Origin: Parascedosporium putredinis | Lineage: Eukaryota; Ascomycota; Sordariomycetes; Microascales; Microascaceae | Length of the DNA: 64,000 bases | Assembly: GCA_949357655.1 (NCBI GenBank) | Contig: CASHTG010000010.1 | Location: forward strand, 806,001 to 870,000 | Direction: 5' to 3' | Shown: positions 37,300 to 49,249 of the stretch, in pieces | How positions within the stretch are numbered: the first letter of the stretch is position 1 | Layout of the letters: each line of letters opens with the position of its first letter | Position numbers and translations under genes: made by a program | The notes under the pieces: model-generated | Databases searched by the model: none | What the model was told of the DNA's origin: nothing | The model's input: the letters and a program-made list of their open reading frames with translations, nothing else

Positions 37300-38120
37300 C
37301 TACAAATCAGGCACGGGATCTACCGTCTTAATCACCTTGGCGGGTGAGCCAATAGCGACGGAAAAATCGGGGATGTCCTTCGTGACTATGCTGCCCGCTC
37401 CAATGGTGCACCCCTTCCCAATCGTTACCCCGGGCATGATTGTGGTGTTTCCGCCGATCCAGCAGTCATCTCCAATCGTAACAGGCTTGGCGTACTCAAT
37501 CTCATCCCGCCTCGACTGGACTCCAACCTCGTGGGTGGCAGCAAAGATTGACACGAAAGGCCCAAACATCACCCGGTTCCCAATTGTTACCATTCCGCAG
37601 TCGAGTATAACAAGGCTGCAGGATTTTAGTTAAAACCTGAAGTTCCGGATAGACAAAAGAAGAGCTGACAGAAAGAATGGGGCGTGGACGCCTTGGAGGG
37701 CAGGAGGGGAGGAAGCATACTTGAAGTTGGAATAAAACCTATCTCCGATGGAAATATTGCAGCCGTAGTCGATGTTGACCGGAGGCTCGATGAAGCAGTC
37801 TTCACCAAGCTTTCCCAAAATCCCCTTCAACAACTTTTCCCGATCGGCGGAGAGAGACGCAGGTGTGGCATCATCGGGGAAATGGTTGTTATATTTGTGC
37901 ATAAACTGCCTCGCGCGGAAGCGACCGTCGACCAATTTCGTAGCTTGGGCGTTGTACCTACAAATTTTCTTAGAAAAAGTGTCTTGTGGATGTAAAAACA
38001 AGCAGAGAACACTACGTACAGCTGACCGGAAATCATTTTCTCGTAATCATCGCACCAAGGGATGTTTGCGAGCTCCTTGGCCTGCGCAATGATCTCGGGG
38101 TTTCTCTCGGTGCTGGCCAT
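37300..38120 (-). CDS. Maltose/galactoside O-acetyltransferase (LacA/NodL type)
   Basis: Acetyl-CoA dependent sugar O-acetyltransferase of the left-handed beta-helix superfamily. Three exons, 38020-38120, 37721-37957 and 37300-37615, join cleanly and give 217 intact residues. The N-terminal maltose-acetyltransferase domain contains MISGQLYNAQATKLVDGR and HFPDDATPASLSADREKLL. Then hexapeptide repeats run through YGCNISIGDRFYSNF, CGMVTIGNRVMFGPFVSIF, the catalytic-His region ATHEVGVQSRRDE and KPVTIGDDCWIGGNTTI to GKGCTIGAGSIVTKDIPD. It ends VIGSPAKVIKT-like (AIGSPAKVIKTVDPVPDL). Short introns have CTAAC-type branch sites. It is one of the few multi-exon genes here with no frame break. It is convergent with the HET gene at 25 bases, which suggests overlapping 3' UTRs. 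The true acceptor sugar is unknown. Confidence 0.93.
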
Positions 38121-39057
38121 GTCGAAAAATTGCGGCGGCGGGCAAAAGTATGAGGTTGAAAGGGCCAGAGTCTTAGAAGTGAGGTCGATTCAAGTCAAGG
38201 GAATAAACGGAGATATGGGCCCAGGCGAGTCAGCTACTCGATCTGCAAAACGGAGCTGGGGACCGACGATAGCTTTATAGATCTAGAGGAGGGTCCCCAC
38301 CATCAAGAATAAGCTCTCAATGGCCCCTTCTTTCCCTGGTTTTGTAATCTGGAAGGAGCCAAGGTGCACTCGGCCCCTCTCGTAACCCCACTGTTGGCGC
38401 CAGGAAAGTGCAGACCCCGGACACGGATGACTGAGCGGCCATTGAGGGGCGGCTTTCCCGTCGCGAATATTTCGGCAGGAGTCGCCGGGGCACTTACCCG
38501 AGTTCCGCGATCACGAGGGGTAAGACTGTCCCACTATTCTCCCACTATTAGCCAGGTTTCTCCCGAATGCCCCTCACTAGCGCCCTGAACGAAGCCGGCC
38601 AGAAGGAAACTGCATCCGCCTTGAATGATTTCAAGGAAGCTGCTGAAGAGTAGCTCAGCTTCTCAGTTTGCTTTCGTGGTAGGAGCGCTGCACTGAAGCT
38701 CCATGCTCTGGACATGGCTGGAGAGGGTTTTCGTCTTTAGTCATCTGCCTGTGCTGGGCGGGGCTCCAAGGAAAATCCTCCACCTGATGCACTCGAGTAG
38801 CGCAAATGCAGTGGTGCATCTTCATTGTTATCGAGGCCTGGGACGATAGATCCTTTGCCTGGATCTTGGGATTCTCATGGTCCTGGCAGCCTCATTGAAT
38901 GCCAACGTCATGACCGCAAGATTGCGTGTAGCAAAGCATGCTACCTAAGAGAGGGTAAGGATGACTGTAGCAAAGCGGCTTGCTGCGATCAACGCCTCCT
39001 AAATAGTGTGAGCTAGTGAGTTTGGGTATGTAGACTTTATTGACAGCAGCGTGATAA
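38121..39057. other. Intergenic, no gene seen
   Basis: It should include the acetyltransferase promoter and the 3' flank of the ankyrin gene. Nothing else recognised. Confidence 0.5.
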
Positions 39058-40368
39058 CTACTCCTCAACACCGATACTTTGTAAAAATTCAATTACTTCC
39101 TTGAAACCCTTTTTTCTTGCTATTGATAACGCTGTCCCGTGATCAGCATTCCTGGCATGTAGTGAGAACCTTCCATCTTTGTGTAATAGTTCTAGGTCTG
39201 TTGTCGCGTGTGATGCCGCGGCCCACATGACAGCCGTCCACCCGTTGCCATCTACCGCCAAAGGGTCGATTCGGTGATCTGCGAGGAGAATCTCAGTCGT
39301 ACCCCATATTGTGGATTTTATAGCTTCGCAGAGCGGCAATTCGCCACAGCCCAGGGCGTTCACGTTGATATCCTTGTGCGCGAGTAGCTGTCGCATGCTA
39401 TCATGCAGGCCCATTGAGCTGGCAGTTACTAAGGGCAGGCCCCCTCTGGTGTGAAAGTTGGGGTCTATCCTTTCATCCGCTAGAAGCATCTTGAGAATGG
39501 GAACCCTGGGATCGATGGTAACCGCATCGAGGAGCGGGCAGCCTCCGTGTCGATTTTCAGTGTTGGGGTTAACCTCTGGGATGGCCAGCAACGCAGAAAC
39601 CCCCTCAACGCGGTGCTTGGCCACTGCGTACCCTAGCGGCGTTACGCCAACTGCAGTCCTGGCCATGGGATCAGCTCCGCGCTCCCAGAGGAGCATTATG
39701 GTCTCCCTGTCGCCGACCCCTGCGGCTATGTGCATCGCGGTTACCCCATTATCATTGGTGGCGTTGATGTCGCTTCGCCCATCGTCAAGGAGCAACTTGA
39801 CCACTTCAAAATTTTGTAGTCGCCCTGCAGCGCACATCAACGGTGTCTTGCCCCAAACGTCACATAGGGACGGTTTGATGCGCTCATGAGAAAGGAGAAT
39901 CCGGACAGCCTCAACGTTGCCATCGCGGGCCGCGACTGCTAGAGGGCAGGGTTGTTCTTCTGGATTATAACTAGGATCAATTTGCGGGTGGGCGAGAAGT
40001 AGGCGGAAGATTTCAAGATCCTCGTGCCTGCTCGCGAGTATCAGAGGCACCGGTTCGTCCCAGCCACCGTTGACGTGGATACCATCCATTGCTAACCATG
40101 CGCGCACAGCCGTCAAAGAGTTGTCCATGACGGCGTAACTCAGACCCACCACGCTGCGACTGACGTCAACGTGAAACCGGCGGAGATAGGGGTTGATAAG
40201 ATTATAATAGCGAGAGTTCACTTGGCATAACGAGTTGAGGTCATGCTCGCTCATGATCTGCTCCGCGAGAAGCAGAACGAGTTCGTTGGGAAGTTTGTCG
40301 AAAGACGGCATGGCCGCGACGGGTTGTCTTTGAGTCTCAACACCTTCGTTGGCTACAAGACCGACCAC
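39058..40368 (-). CDS. F-box and ankyrin-repeat protein
   Basis: Intact single exon, 436 residues; Met20 (40311) starting MPSFDKLPNELVLLLAEQI is an equally good start. That segment is a typical F-box (LP-ELVLLLAEQI...LNSLCQVNSRYYNLINPYL). Ankyrin repeats follow, roughly eight or nine from residue 80 to 430, for example EPVPLILASRHEDLEIFRLLLAH, GKTPLMCAAGRLQNFEVVKLL, GVTAMHIAAGVGDRETIMLL and GWTAVMWAAASH. Ankyrin arrays bind proteins, and an F-box suggests a possible SCF ubiquitin ligase adaptor. Target unknown. Such fungal ankyrin/F-box genes are numerous and often lie near HET genes, as here. The absence of frame breaks is a useful contrast with its neighbours. Confidence 0.9.
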   Translation of the reverse strand: MVGLVANEGVETQRQPVAAMPSFDKLPNELVLLLAEQIMSEHDLNSLCQVNSRYYNLINPYLRRFHVDVSRSVVGLSYAVMDNSLTAVRAWLAMDGIHVNGGWDEPVPLILASRHEDLEIFRLLLAHPQIDPSYNPEEQPCPLAVAARDGNVEAVRILLSHERIKPSLCDVWGKTPLMCAAGRLQNFEVVKLLLDDGRSDINATNDNGVTAMHIAAGVGDRETIMLLWERGADPMARTAVGVTPLGYAVAKHRVEGVSALLAIPEVNPNTENRHGGCPLLDAVTIDPRVPILKMLLADERIDPNFHTRGGLPLVTASSMGLHDSMRQLLAHKDINVNALGCGELPLCEAIKSTIWGTTEILLADHRIDPLAVDGNGWTAVMWAAASHATTDLELLHKDGRFSLHARNADHGTALSIARKKGFKEVIEFLQSIGVEE

Positions 40369-41784
40369 CCTTCTTGAACTTCTGGTTCCCTTTTCTAGCC
40401 TCTTCTTCCGAAATTGCTAACCGGCTCGTGTAATGATGAGCAAGGCAAGCCAAATTGACATTCAGCTGAAAAAAATGGCGAAGTGGCTGAAGGACGGACT
40501 TGCCTTGCTTGTGTGAAGCGCGATTGTCATGTGGGGCGGCACGAAATTGGATCCCTGGTCCCTGATGACTCAGCCGCCTTTTGGTGTCTTCAGCACTGTG
40601 CTCTAGAATAGAACTCCACCTTGCACTGAACAAGCGTCAAGTGCTTCATCTATTTGGATCCACTCGCCACCTCGGCTTGCCTTCACACCACGTGTGACCC
40701 TATGGCGCGCCAAGTTGTCGTCCGAATAGGCCTTACAGAGCATCTGATTCGAGAGAAGCGAGCATGGCGTGCGAATGCTAGCTCAAGCAAGCTTCCCCGG
40801 CGAACTGCACTAGAAGGACTGGCTCCACCTACACTCTCACCGTCCTCTTCTCCGAGGATAGAAACGTTGAAGTGGGTTTTACCCTATAAATATCACATAT
40901 TCTGGTATAAGAATATGGGTAATATTATCCTATTTTTGCACTTGGTCTAGTGGTTCACACCGTCTGACAAGAAAAACTCGAAGAATAGAACGCTCTCACG
41001 GAAGCATCAACTACCATTACACCCCGTAAGACCCGCTCTAAACAGTAAAGCCAAGTCTACATCAATAAATGGATCTGCTTCGGATGTCGTATTGCCCATT
41101 ATGACGCACGTATTGATACCGTTGACTTCAGGGTGAACGTGCAATGGGCCTAGGTTCCGGGCATTATTCGCCAGCCAAGACAGCTGGCAACTCCCTATCA
41201 TCGCAAGGTCAAAAACCGGCCTACCGGACGTGTGAAACTACCGGTAATCACGGTGAGTAAGCGCCGAAATCGTGCACTTGTTGTGAATAGATAGGTAACA
41301 GTCGGTTCTCTCCCTGCGCCGATAGCTAGGAGCCCTAGCATCGGCGCAAACAGATGCCACTCCATGTCATTGTGTTGCTTGGAAAGACGAAGGCCAGACG
41401 TAGCAACTTCCAGTGAGAAAAACAAAGAAAGAATGGATAGAATACCATCAAAATCTGTTCCGTGACTCGCCCTCGGCTCCCAATTGTGCTGCTCCTACCT
41501 TAAACGAATTTTCTGTCTGTGAGCATGAATTGCGTGTCGCACATTACAGATGGGGAGGTTGCAAGGGTGGGTTGGGCATCGTGCAACTGGGTGACAGAAT
41601 TTTCGTGCGACCTCCCCATCCCATTGATCTATTGGTTATCTTTATTGGTGGGAAGACGCTTGAATATGCACATGTCTCTGTCAGTGAACAAGAATCAAGC
41701 CTTTGCCGCTGCAGGATGCCGATAATTGACGGGTGGTGGTGGCTGAAGCATCAGCCGTAGCCTGGCGGTTAAGATCCATGTCGA
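40369..41784. other. Intergenic, no supportable gene
   Basis: Between the ankyrin gene start and the membrane-protein gene. A 115-codon plus-strand frame at 41413 shows no known motif. Confidence 0.45.
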
Positions 41785-44282
41785 GTGGCGGGGTCCCTTG
41801 GCGGCATCTGTGGGGGAATATATATGAGCTTGGAATCGTCTCGTTCAATGTTCTCTTTGAGAAGAAGCTTGTCGAAGCCATCCGGATGGGACACGGGCGT
41901 CCATAGGCTACAATCGTCATGGCGGCGTCTTTCAATTGCTCTGCGCCCCCGTGGCATTCCACCATATGGAGACATCGCAGGCCCTGGCGTACGTACCTTG
42001 GACTTGATTGAGGATTTTATGTTTCAAGTCTACAAGCACTAACTCCGATCCTTTAGGTCGTGTACAGTTTTCTTATCACTGGCTGGGTAATTGTTGTGCT
42101 ACTGATCGTTTATTATTGTTCGGCATTTGACCCTCGCTTGGACCCATTCCGTTCTCCAAGTGCAAATGACGTTCAGAAGGCTTGTAATGTCCCAAATCCA
42201 GTTGATTTGGTAATTCTGGGGTTTATACGCCGCGTCGGCAGGTCGGTTCTAGACTTTCTGTGCAAGTGGAAGCGTCTTGAATGGCTGCGATCAACCGAGG
42301 GGTTGAAACGAGACGCCATGGAGTCAGCGTTGAACAAGGTACGACTGAACGGTGTTGGTTTGTCGCGCCTATTGAGTCTAACGGATGGTGTAGTGTGTAA
42401 TCGGGTTTGCGGATATTCAGATCTTCACCGGTCTCGCCATTCTCATAAGTGGATTTGCCATGCTCCCTCGCGGCCTGTCATCTTATCACTGGCAGATCGT
42501 TGTTCAGTTGGCGTGGTTTTCATCCCTTACCCACCTTTCCATGCTCTCGTTCTTGCGCAACTACCTCAAAAACCGTCCCCTAGAAATGTGGATACGGATC
42601 TTTTTCACGTTGGTGTTGGCCGTGATGCTGATGGCCGGATTCGGCATCAGCGGCCACTTCGACTGGGACACGGATGATAACGGGCCCTCACAGTATGCCG
42701 ATTGTTACCGACGCGTTAGCATAAACAGGAAATCAGAAGCTTTTGAGTCCATGCTAGTTACGCTTCTGATTCTAGCTTACGGCTACACGATCCGCGTAGC
42801 TAAGATGTGGCCCGGCTTCGACTCGCGTCTTCGGGCTGCTGCGAAGGGGTGTGCTTTGAGGTCTTTTTCCGATGAATCAAAGAAGCAGTCGGATGAAAGC
42901 TCCAGGATGAGGCGATATTTCCGACTCTTGAACAAAGTCGTATGGATAGCCATCCTTCGCTTTTGCAGGTTCATATTGACTTGTTCACATCATTCTTCGC
43001 CGAGGTCAGTCTGAGACAATGCTGCTGCCCAACATCTACGGCGGAAAGCTATACTGATTCGCGCACACAGGTGTATTGGTTGGCGATATCCGCTGCATGG
43101 GGAACCCGTCGTCTTACATATACTAGACAGCAAGGCCCTAGTGAAGAAAATGACTGGACCTTCGGTCAGGTGTTCCCACTCATCCTCGTCGCGGCACCAC
43201 TTACCTCGATGGTGAAGAGCTTTTCTGGAGTGACAGATGTTTCAACCAAGGCGACCCAGGGAACTCCAAGACTATCTGCGGACGGAGACCTCACTATACC
43301 ACCACCAACAAACCAAAACGAGCCCAAACGGGACACGAATACCCAAGATGGCGAACAAGAGCCTATTCCCCTCGAACGAACTGCGACGCCCACCCCGTAC
43401 GCCGACCCTCTCGAACTAGAGGATCCACGCGAAGGAGTCGAGCAGAAGTATAGCAGCTATACTCAAAATTCGGCCGTCTTCCAAGGGATTTTGATACTTG
43501 CCATACTCTCATATCTTCAGTCTGCACTTTACATAGTGGTTGACAACCCTGTCGGCTTCGTTGTTCCCTTTATAAATCTTATCCAGGCTCTACTTTTCAT
43601 CGATCCTATCATCCAGATCTCTTGGATCTTGGCCAACCTATCATTAACCAAGATTCGTTACGCCCATTGCTGGACGGCGGATTTTCTGCGGTTCATAATC
43701 TTAGTCGTCCTCACCGGCACCCAGCTGACTGAATTTTTCTATGCGTATGTATCTATAAGCGAGTTGGCAGATACATTCCTCATCGACGCACTCATCATCC
43801 TGGCTCTTGCGGGTGGTATATCCCTTATTCGCCTTTCAGCCTCCACCAGGCTACCGCTTGGATCTTCCGGACCGCTGGCAACAGTCGTGCCGTCAAGATT
43901 TTTCATCACTCTGCTCTCGATAGTACCGGTCATCGTAGTCTTGGTATTAGTCGGTATCAGGGACCTTGACCTCATTAAGCCTAGATGGAGTGTGGCCGTG
44001 TGCTTGCTAGGGTTGATATGTGCGGTAGTGGAGATATCAATCCTTCGAATACCGAAGCTCAATACCTTTGCGAACGCAATAAGGGGTGTAGTCACCTTTC
44101 TCTTGTCAGGGGTGCTCATTTTCTTAGCATACAACATCTCCGCCGATGTTCTAATAGGCCCCGCGGTTTGGCTATTCTGGTGGTTGACGATTGTGGGTGT
44201 TGTATACTTGGTTTGGCCTCTATGCGAAGCGAGCGGCGTACTCCGAATAATTGAATCATTCATCGATGAGGCGTACCATTAG
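41785..44282 (+). CDS. Fungal polytopic integral membrane protein, uncharacterised
   Basis: Large protein with many hydrophobic helices. The N-terminal segment is read in the frame containing YGDIAGPGV, with an intron at about 41981-42056 joining to VVYSFLITGWVIVVLLIVYY. The first Met may be 41785, or the ATG at 41920 with a frame break in a CCCCC run. The next part includes a conserved-looking block after a second intron (about 42338-42392): VIGFADIQIFTGLAILISGF, then SYHWQIVVQLAWFSSLTHLS and LRNYLKNRPLEMWIR. A third intron (about 43004-43069) follows HIDLFTSFFAE. A hydrophilic, Pro/Thr-rich loop (about 43220-43450) separates the halves, and several further helices complete the chain ending FIDEAYH. 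A break near 42962 in a TTTT run is fixed by one added T. This looks like a family common in Sordariomycete genomes with no known function. Confidence 0.72.
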
Positions 44283-44676
44283 CGGGTCACCCTGGAAGAT
44301 GTGATCTTGATGAGGGTCAATAAAATATTTCGATTAGATGAACAAGATATACTTGATACTATTTCCCTGATTTCCCTGCAGTTCACGAGCGGCATCCAGC
44401 CGTGGGCCTGGTTCGCGGTAGGCGCATTGGAACTACCCGGAGCACAAGGTGTTCTTACCACTTTGGGGTGGACTCTAGTCATTACGGGGGGGACATGGCA
44501 GTGGGACGGACTTGATCCAAGGGAAAACGTTCATTCGTTGAGCACAAAGGCGGAAGCAGCCAAACTGGGCGAGCCAGGTGCTTCAAACTTATATCGTCTT
44601 TAAATACCATTGGCAGCTAACAGCAGCTCTCTCTATTGTCCGATCTCACTCGAGCCCTATGCATCGCTGGTCCAAT
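44283..44676. other. Convergent intergenic region
   Basis: Between the polytopic membrane protein stop and the SDR gene stop. A 100-codon plus-strand frame at 44301 has no family motif. Confidence 0.5.
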
Positions 44677-45935
44677 CTACAGGCCCTCTATGCCCTCTGC
44701 CAAGCTTTCAGAGAATGGGATCCATCCCTCTTGCCCGAAATACTTCTTCAGCAAATGCAGAGACGTCGCCAGGGGCACTACCTCCGTCAAGTCCTCTCCG
44801 TCGTTGTCGGGCGGGTCAGGGATTAGCTTGTTATCGGGCCTCAGGCTTTTGAGAGACGTGACGATTTCTGTCAGGTTGGTGGGATGTCCCCAGGAGAACA
44901 ATCTCTGTGCCTGAACCTCAGGTGCGAGGATACCGATCACGTGGAGCCGTGCAGTGTCTTTGACGTCGACGGCATGTTCTACTAGGAGGTTAGAACTTTT
45001 GGATCTAGTGGACCGGGCAGTCTAGCTTACCGGGTGGGAAACGCGTAAAAGTAGCTTGTCTCCCTTGAGAAGGAGACGGACCCACCCCATCGTGGATCCG
45101 GGGATCTCGGGGTGGAGAATCTCTCCCGCCTAGAACGAGTTAGCCTCAGGAGCGTTCCATGAGGTACGTGCGAGGGTCTTACGTTGAAGCTAGGAACGAC
45201 GGTGTTGAAGATGAAGGGTGGCCTGTTCTTCCTGACCCAGTCCCAGGACGCTTGCTCCCCTGCACCTTGGATGCGGCGTATACTTCGACAGCCTTGGAGT
45301 CTTCGGGGACGGCGGGGTCCCAGGCAATCTTAACGGCGGACTCATTGTACGTGTCTTGTTGTCAGTGTTAGCAAATGTTGACACATACGTGTTGAGCATG
45401 AGTGCTTCTTAGCGTCTCCTCCTACACCACATACCTTCAGTCACACGGACCCCAACCCGATCCGCAACGGGAATGATGACGGCCGTAGAGGACGAGGTCA
45501 ATACGAAGCGCTTGACGGTGGGTGTCGACGCAGCAGCCTCAAGCATATTTAGAGAGGCCTTGATGACCCAGGGGATCGTGGCTTCGGGGTTTCCTCCAAA
45601 GGTTAAGTCTGTTGCCTATTAAGTCGTCAGCCAAGTAGAAGTATCCGTGCTACGGTTGAGGGCCATACCACATGCAACACTCCAGCAACATCTTCCATTG
45701 CTCTCTTCAACACTGGGACGTCATCGAACGCGCTAAGTAGGAAGGTCTCAAAGACCCCTTTGCCGTACCGTGCATCGAACATCTCATTAAGCCAGGGCTT
45801 GGGCGCGCGAACGGCACCCCGCACTCGAAAGCCCATGCCTAGCAGAATGTTGGCGATGTGGGAGCCAATGTAACCGTTGACACCCGTGATGAGGATTGTT
45901 GAGCCCGCGGGGAGGGCGTTTAGTTGGTGAGCCAT
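44677..45935 (-). CDS. NADPH-dependent extended-SDR ketoreductase/aldehyde reductase
   Basis: Cytosolic NADP(H) oxidoreductase of the GRE2/aldehyde-reductase type. At the start STILITGVNGYIGSHIA gives the Rossmann TGxxGYIGxH motif, then RVRGAVRAPKPWL. Further on are ASLNMLEAAASTPTVKRFVLTSSS with the catalytic Ser, and VEVYAASKVQGE with the active-site YxxxK. Five exons with GT-AG introns join in phase: the first ends with GVLHV, the second with VRVTE, the third runs to FNTVVPSFN, the fourth reads AGEILHPEIPGSTMGWVRLL, and the last starts VEHAVDVKDTARLHV and ends AEGIEGL. One frame break near 45255 in GGGG (one G missing) precedes EQASWDWVRK. Substrate unknown; relatives reduce diverse carbonyls. 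Two kb upstream is an NmrA-like gene on the same strand. Confidence 0.88.
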
Positions 45936-46741
45936 TGTCGAAGGGATGGAGGTTTTTACTCTGAATTTGCGCTTTTGTCTTGATCGTTCGTCTGAGAAAA
46001 AGGCATCTATGAAGCTCTTCTCGAGATAGAGGATATGATTCTTCCATTCTGGGCAATTTATACTTCACTGGTCAACCACCAAACTTTTGAAAACAATGAA
46101 TTCGTTTGTCTACATTGAATAGACGTGATGAAATGCTACAAGGAGCATTAGAAATCAATAGCCTTGATATCTTGTTAGCATAGCGAAGAGCCCGAGACGC
46201 CCGAGAAGCCCATCCCTCGTGTGTTTCTAGAGTCCTAAGCATTGAGTGTAGGTGAACGCCTTTGAAAATGTATATTAATAATTCAATCGTGATGGACATT
46301 GAAGATTCTACCTTGCGCGTGTCTTCTGCTCCGTCCGCGATGTAGTGGTGCTTGCCGGGTTGCCGGGTCCCCGAAATGAGGGTGGCGCGACGACTTGATT
46401 GGCCCGCTCGCGATTCGCATCTCGGCGTCCCGTTATGCGCCAGGGCCGGTGCTGTCCCGTCCCGGGGCTACACGAGACAGATTAATCAGCACATATCGGC
46501 CGTCTCTTGCAAACGCGAAGTCGCGATAGAAGCGACCTCATGACAGAAAAGTTAAAGCGGCTCGCAGTAGAAGACTGAGGATGTGGCGGCTGAGCAGGTG
46601 ATCAAGGCTATCGGCACGGCGCTAAGTATAAGAGACTCGTGTTTATATAAAGCATCAACTAACATGCAATCCCAAGCTTATTTCCAAGTGATCTCGAGCT
46701 AGGTGCTCGTGTACAGCGTGCGAAATTTTCACAAAATAAGA
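45936..46741. other. Intergenic
   Basis: Promoter side of the SDR gene and 3' side of the NmrA-like gene. No gene seen. Confidence 0.5.
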
Positions 46742-47892
46742 TCAGAACCAAGGGCTACTCTTCTTCACATATTCCTCCCAAGTAGTAGGCGCTTCGTCCA
46801 TCTGCGCGTGCAGCGACTTGAGCTCCGCGGGTCCGTTCTTGCCGAAGAAGCTGCCCTGCAGCATAAACGGACTAGGCCTAAGCACGTTCTCCTCGGGCCA
46901 GCTCCCCGTAGAAGGGGGCAACTCCGCCAAGGTCGCGTAGCGCACCTTCCTGCCCGTGACGCGGGTCATGGTGTCGGCGATTTCCTTGCACGTGTAGATG
47001 GCGGTGGCGCCGTAGATGCGCTTGCCGTTCCAGCCCTCGGGGTCCCGCAGGGCCGGGGCGAGGTACTTTCCAATGTCGGTGATGTCAATGTACGGCAACT
47101 CCAGCTCGTCTGGCCATGCGAAGGGGAAAATGGCGGTTCCGTCGGGGAGCTGGTGGATGAGAGGGGAGTTAGCACGGCTGGAGGCAATAAACACGCGGCG
47201 CGCCGTTTGGTGGGTTGGGGAAGGGAGAGAGTGATACCGGAGTTACTGGAGGGAGACCGGCGCTCTTGGCATTCTGCATATACCATCCGGCATGGAAGAA
47301 CGCGGTGAAGGGAAAACCAAGTGTCTTGGTATACTCCTCTACCCTCGCCTTGCTCTCGAAATGGTCAACGTCTGTCACTCTTCCATTGCTATCTTTTGCG
47401 ATGCTCGGAAGCGAAGACCAGATGAATTGCGAGACACCGGCGGCGCGTGCCGCATCGGCTACAGCGTTGCCTTGGGCTTCTTCAGCTTCACCGCTCGCGG
47501 TGTCCCAATCTAGTCGCCGTTGTGCTATTAGCTAGGAAAACTCCACTTAAGAGTGAGCGCGGCTTATATTCACGTACAGTTTGTGACAGAAAACACAACA
47601 TCGGCGCCCTCCACGGCGGCTGGTAAGGTTTCCGGCTTGCTCAGGTCCGCCTAGATATAATTAGAGTCAGCGACAAGCACACGACACGACGGGGTCAGGG
47701 GAACGGTGGCCGGTGATACCTGAACAATCTCGACGCCCCGCTCAGCTAATTTCTGGGCGGCGGGCTTGGTAGAATCCCGAGTCACCCTCGGACCTTGTAC
47801 TGTTTAGAAAAGGTGGGGTTGTTGAGCAAATAGTCGACGAGGGAGCCTCCTTGTTGGCCAGTGGCGCCAAAGACGACGAAGAGTTTGGACAT
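46742..47892 (-). CDS. NmrA-like NAD(P)-binding protein
   Basis: Atypical SDR of the NmrA family, which includes redox sensors and NAD(P)-binding regulators such as nitrogen-repression NMR1 and also quinone oxidoreductases. The N-terminus is MSKLFVVFGATGQQGGSLVD with the GxxGxxG dinucleotide motif. Four exons: one ending VEIVQ; a short second exon with ADLSKPETLPAAVEGADVVF; a third with GNAVADAARAAGVSQFIWSS, DHFESKARVEEY and FFHAGWYMQN; and a last one with FPFAWPDELELPYIDITDIG, ending KKSSPWF. No catalytic YxxxK is visible, as is usual for this subfamily. One frame break near 47790 (missing G after KVRG). It cannot be told whether it is a regulator or an enzyme. Confidence 0.87.
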
Positions 47893-49249
47893 GGTAGCGG
47901 TGTACGTGTAGATTTATATGGATCTTGAGTAGTATGGATTCGTAAAGGTGAGAAGCTGAGTGCGAGGGATGGATGCATCATGTCCACAGGTTTTGGTAGT
48001 CGAAGCCAAGACCAATATATATATTTACTGTCCTTGAAGCTTGTGTGTAAATTGACGACTCCTCGTTGTTTCAATACCACGATCCCCTAGAAATGCACAT
48101 TATTAATGCTAGTGGCTACATAGACCCGTCTAGGATCAATCAATTGATGTATGTTCTGGTGAAAGTAGCGGTGCTTTTCTTTGGCGACCACCCCTGCGTG
48201 GAATTCCGCCCACGAAGTTTCCCCATCCATTTGAAAACAAGCCACCTCTCGATCCGCGCAGGATCCTTCGAACTCCAGTCTCGACTGCAGAACCGAAAGC
48301 CATTCCCAAGCCGGCGAATGTTTGCCCCGAGTATTGGACTTTTAGGCCGTTCATTTGTCATCCCATCGCCATGAGACCGGCCGCCGGACGAAAAGGACGG
48401 AGCTGAATATCCGATGGCGCAATATCTTCGACCTCCCCTCATTTTGGAATTCGTCGATTATCAATCTCACCTTTTTCCTTCTGTTGCCGTGTTTGTTTTA
48501 TCTCCCGCTTAATTCCAGTCCATGCCCACCTTATTCCCAGCTTATTTCCAACTTATCTCCAGTGCGCCCCGATGTCTGCTTACCCCTCCAGACACACCTT
48601 ATCCTCCGATTGAACCGCCTTGCATTCAGTATTTCCAGTCCTCCGCAACGCCACGAGGGCCTGCACCCCCTTCAATTTGCGGCAAAGATCAAAGCAAGTA
48701 AAACCGGCGACCGAAAGTTCGACGAAAGCCAGGCCTCATGAGCAACATTAATGGCATGCGCACCCACCAGCCTATCACGCCGCGCGATTGACTCGATCCG
48801 CCTTGCGCGGCCTGGACGAGTCTGCCGCCAGCGGAAAGCTGAGCGCTCGGGACCTTCTCCCTGATAGGGGACTGGTGTCCTCGTGACGGGAGAGGTACTT
48901 GTCTTGCGAGGAAATGGTGGAAAGATGACTGGTAGTCACTTGTCCTCCAGAGCCGCGGATTAGGTCCGAAGTGTAGAGCCCTTTTACAACGATGCCGCAG
49001 CCTCTCCCTTAAAGCCCATACTAGATCTAGGAGAAAAGAGGGCATGAAAGTTCTAATGTTTATGCTTAGGTTAAGTCCAGGCCTTAATATCGGGCTTGCA
49101 TTCTTAGACTTCACTCAGATTCTGGTTATAGATGACAACTCCGAGATGATAACTACATGGACATCAGCTACTCATTTTGCGGGTGTAGCCGTCTTTGCCA
49201 TCCGCCTCTGCCCTTCTATGCCACCTTTTTCAGCGCTCTACAGAACCCC
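47893..49249. other. Intergenic, no gene seen
   Basis: Left part is the NmrA-like promoter. No recognisable coding signal in the rest. Confidence 0.5.

Noticed and set aside
44301..44603. 100-codon plus-strand frame with hydrophobic segment
   Set aside because: Could be a relic of a membrane-protein exon, but no splice link to the upstream gene and no family match.
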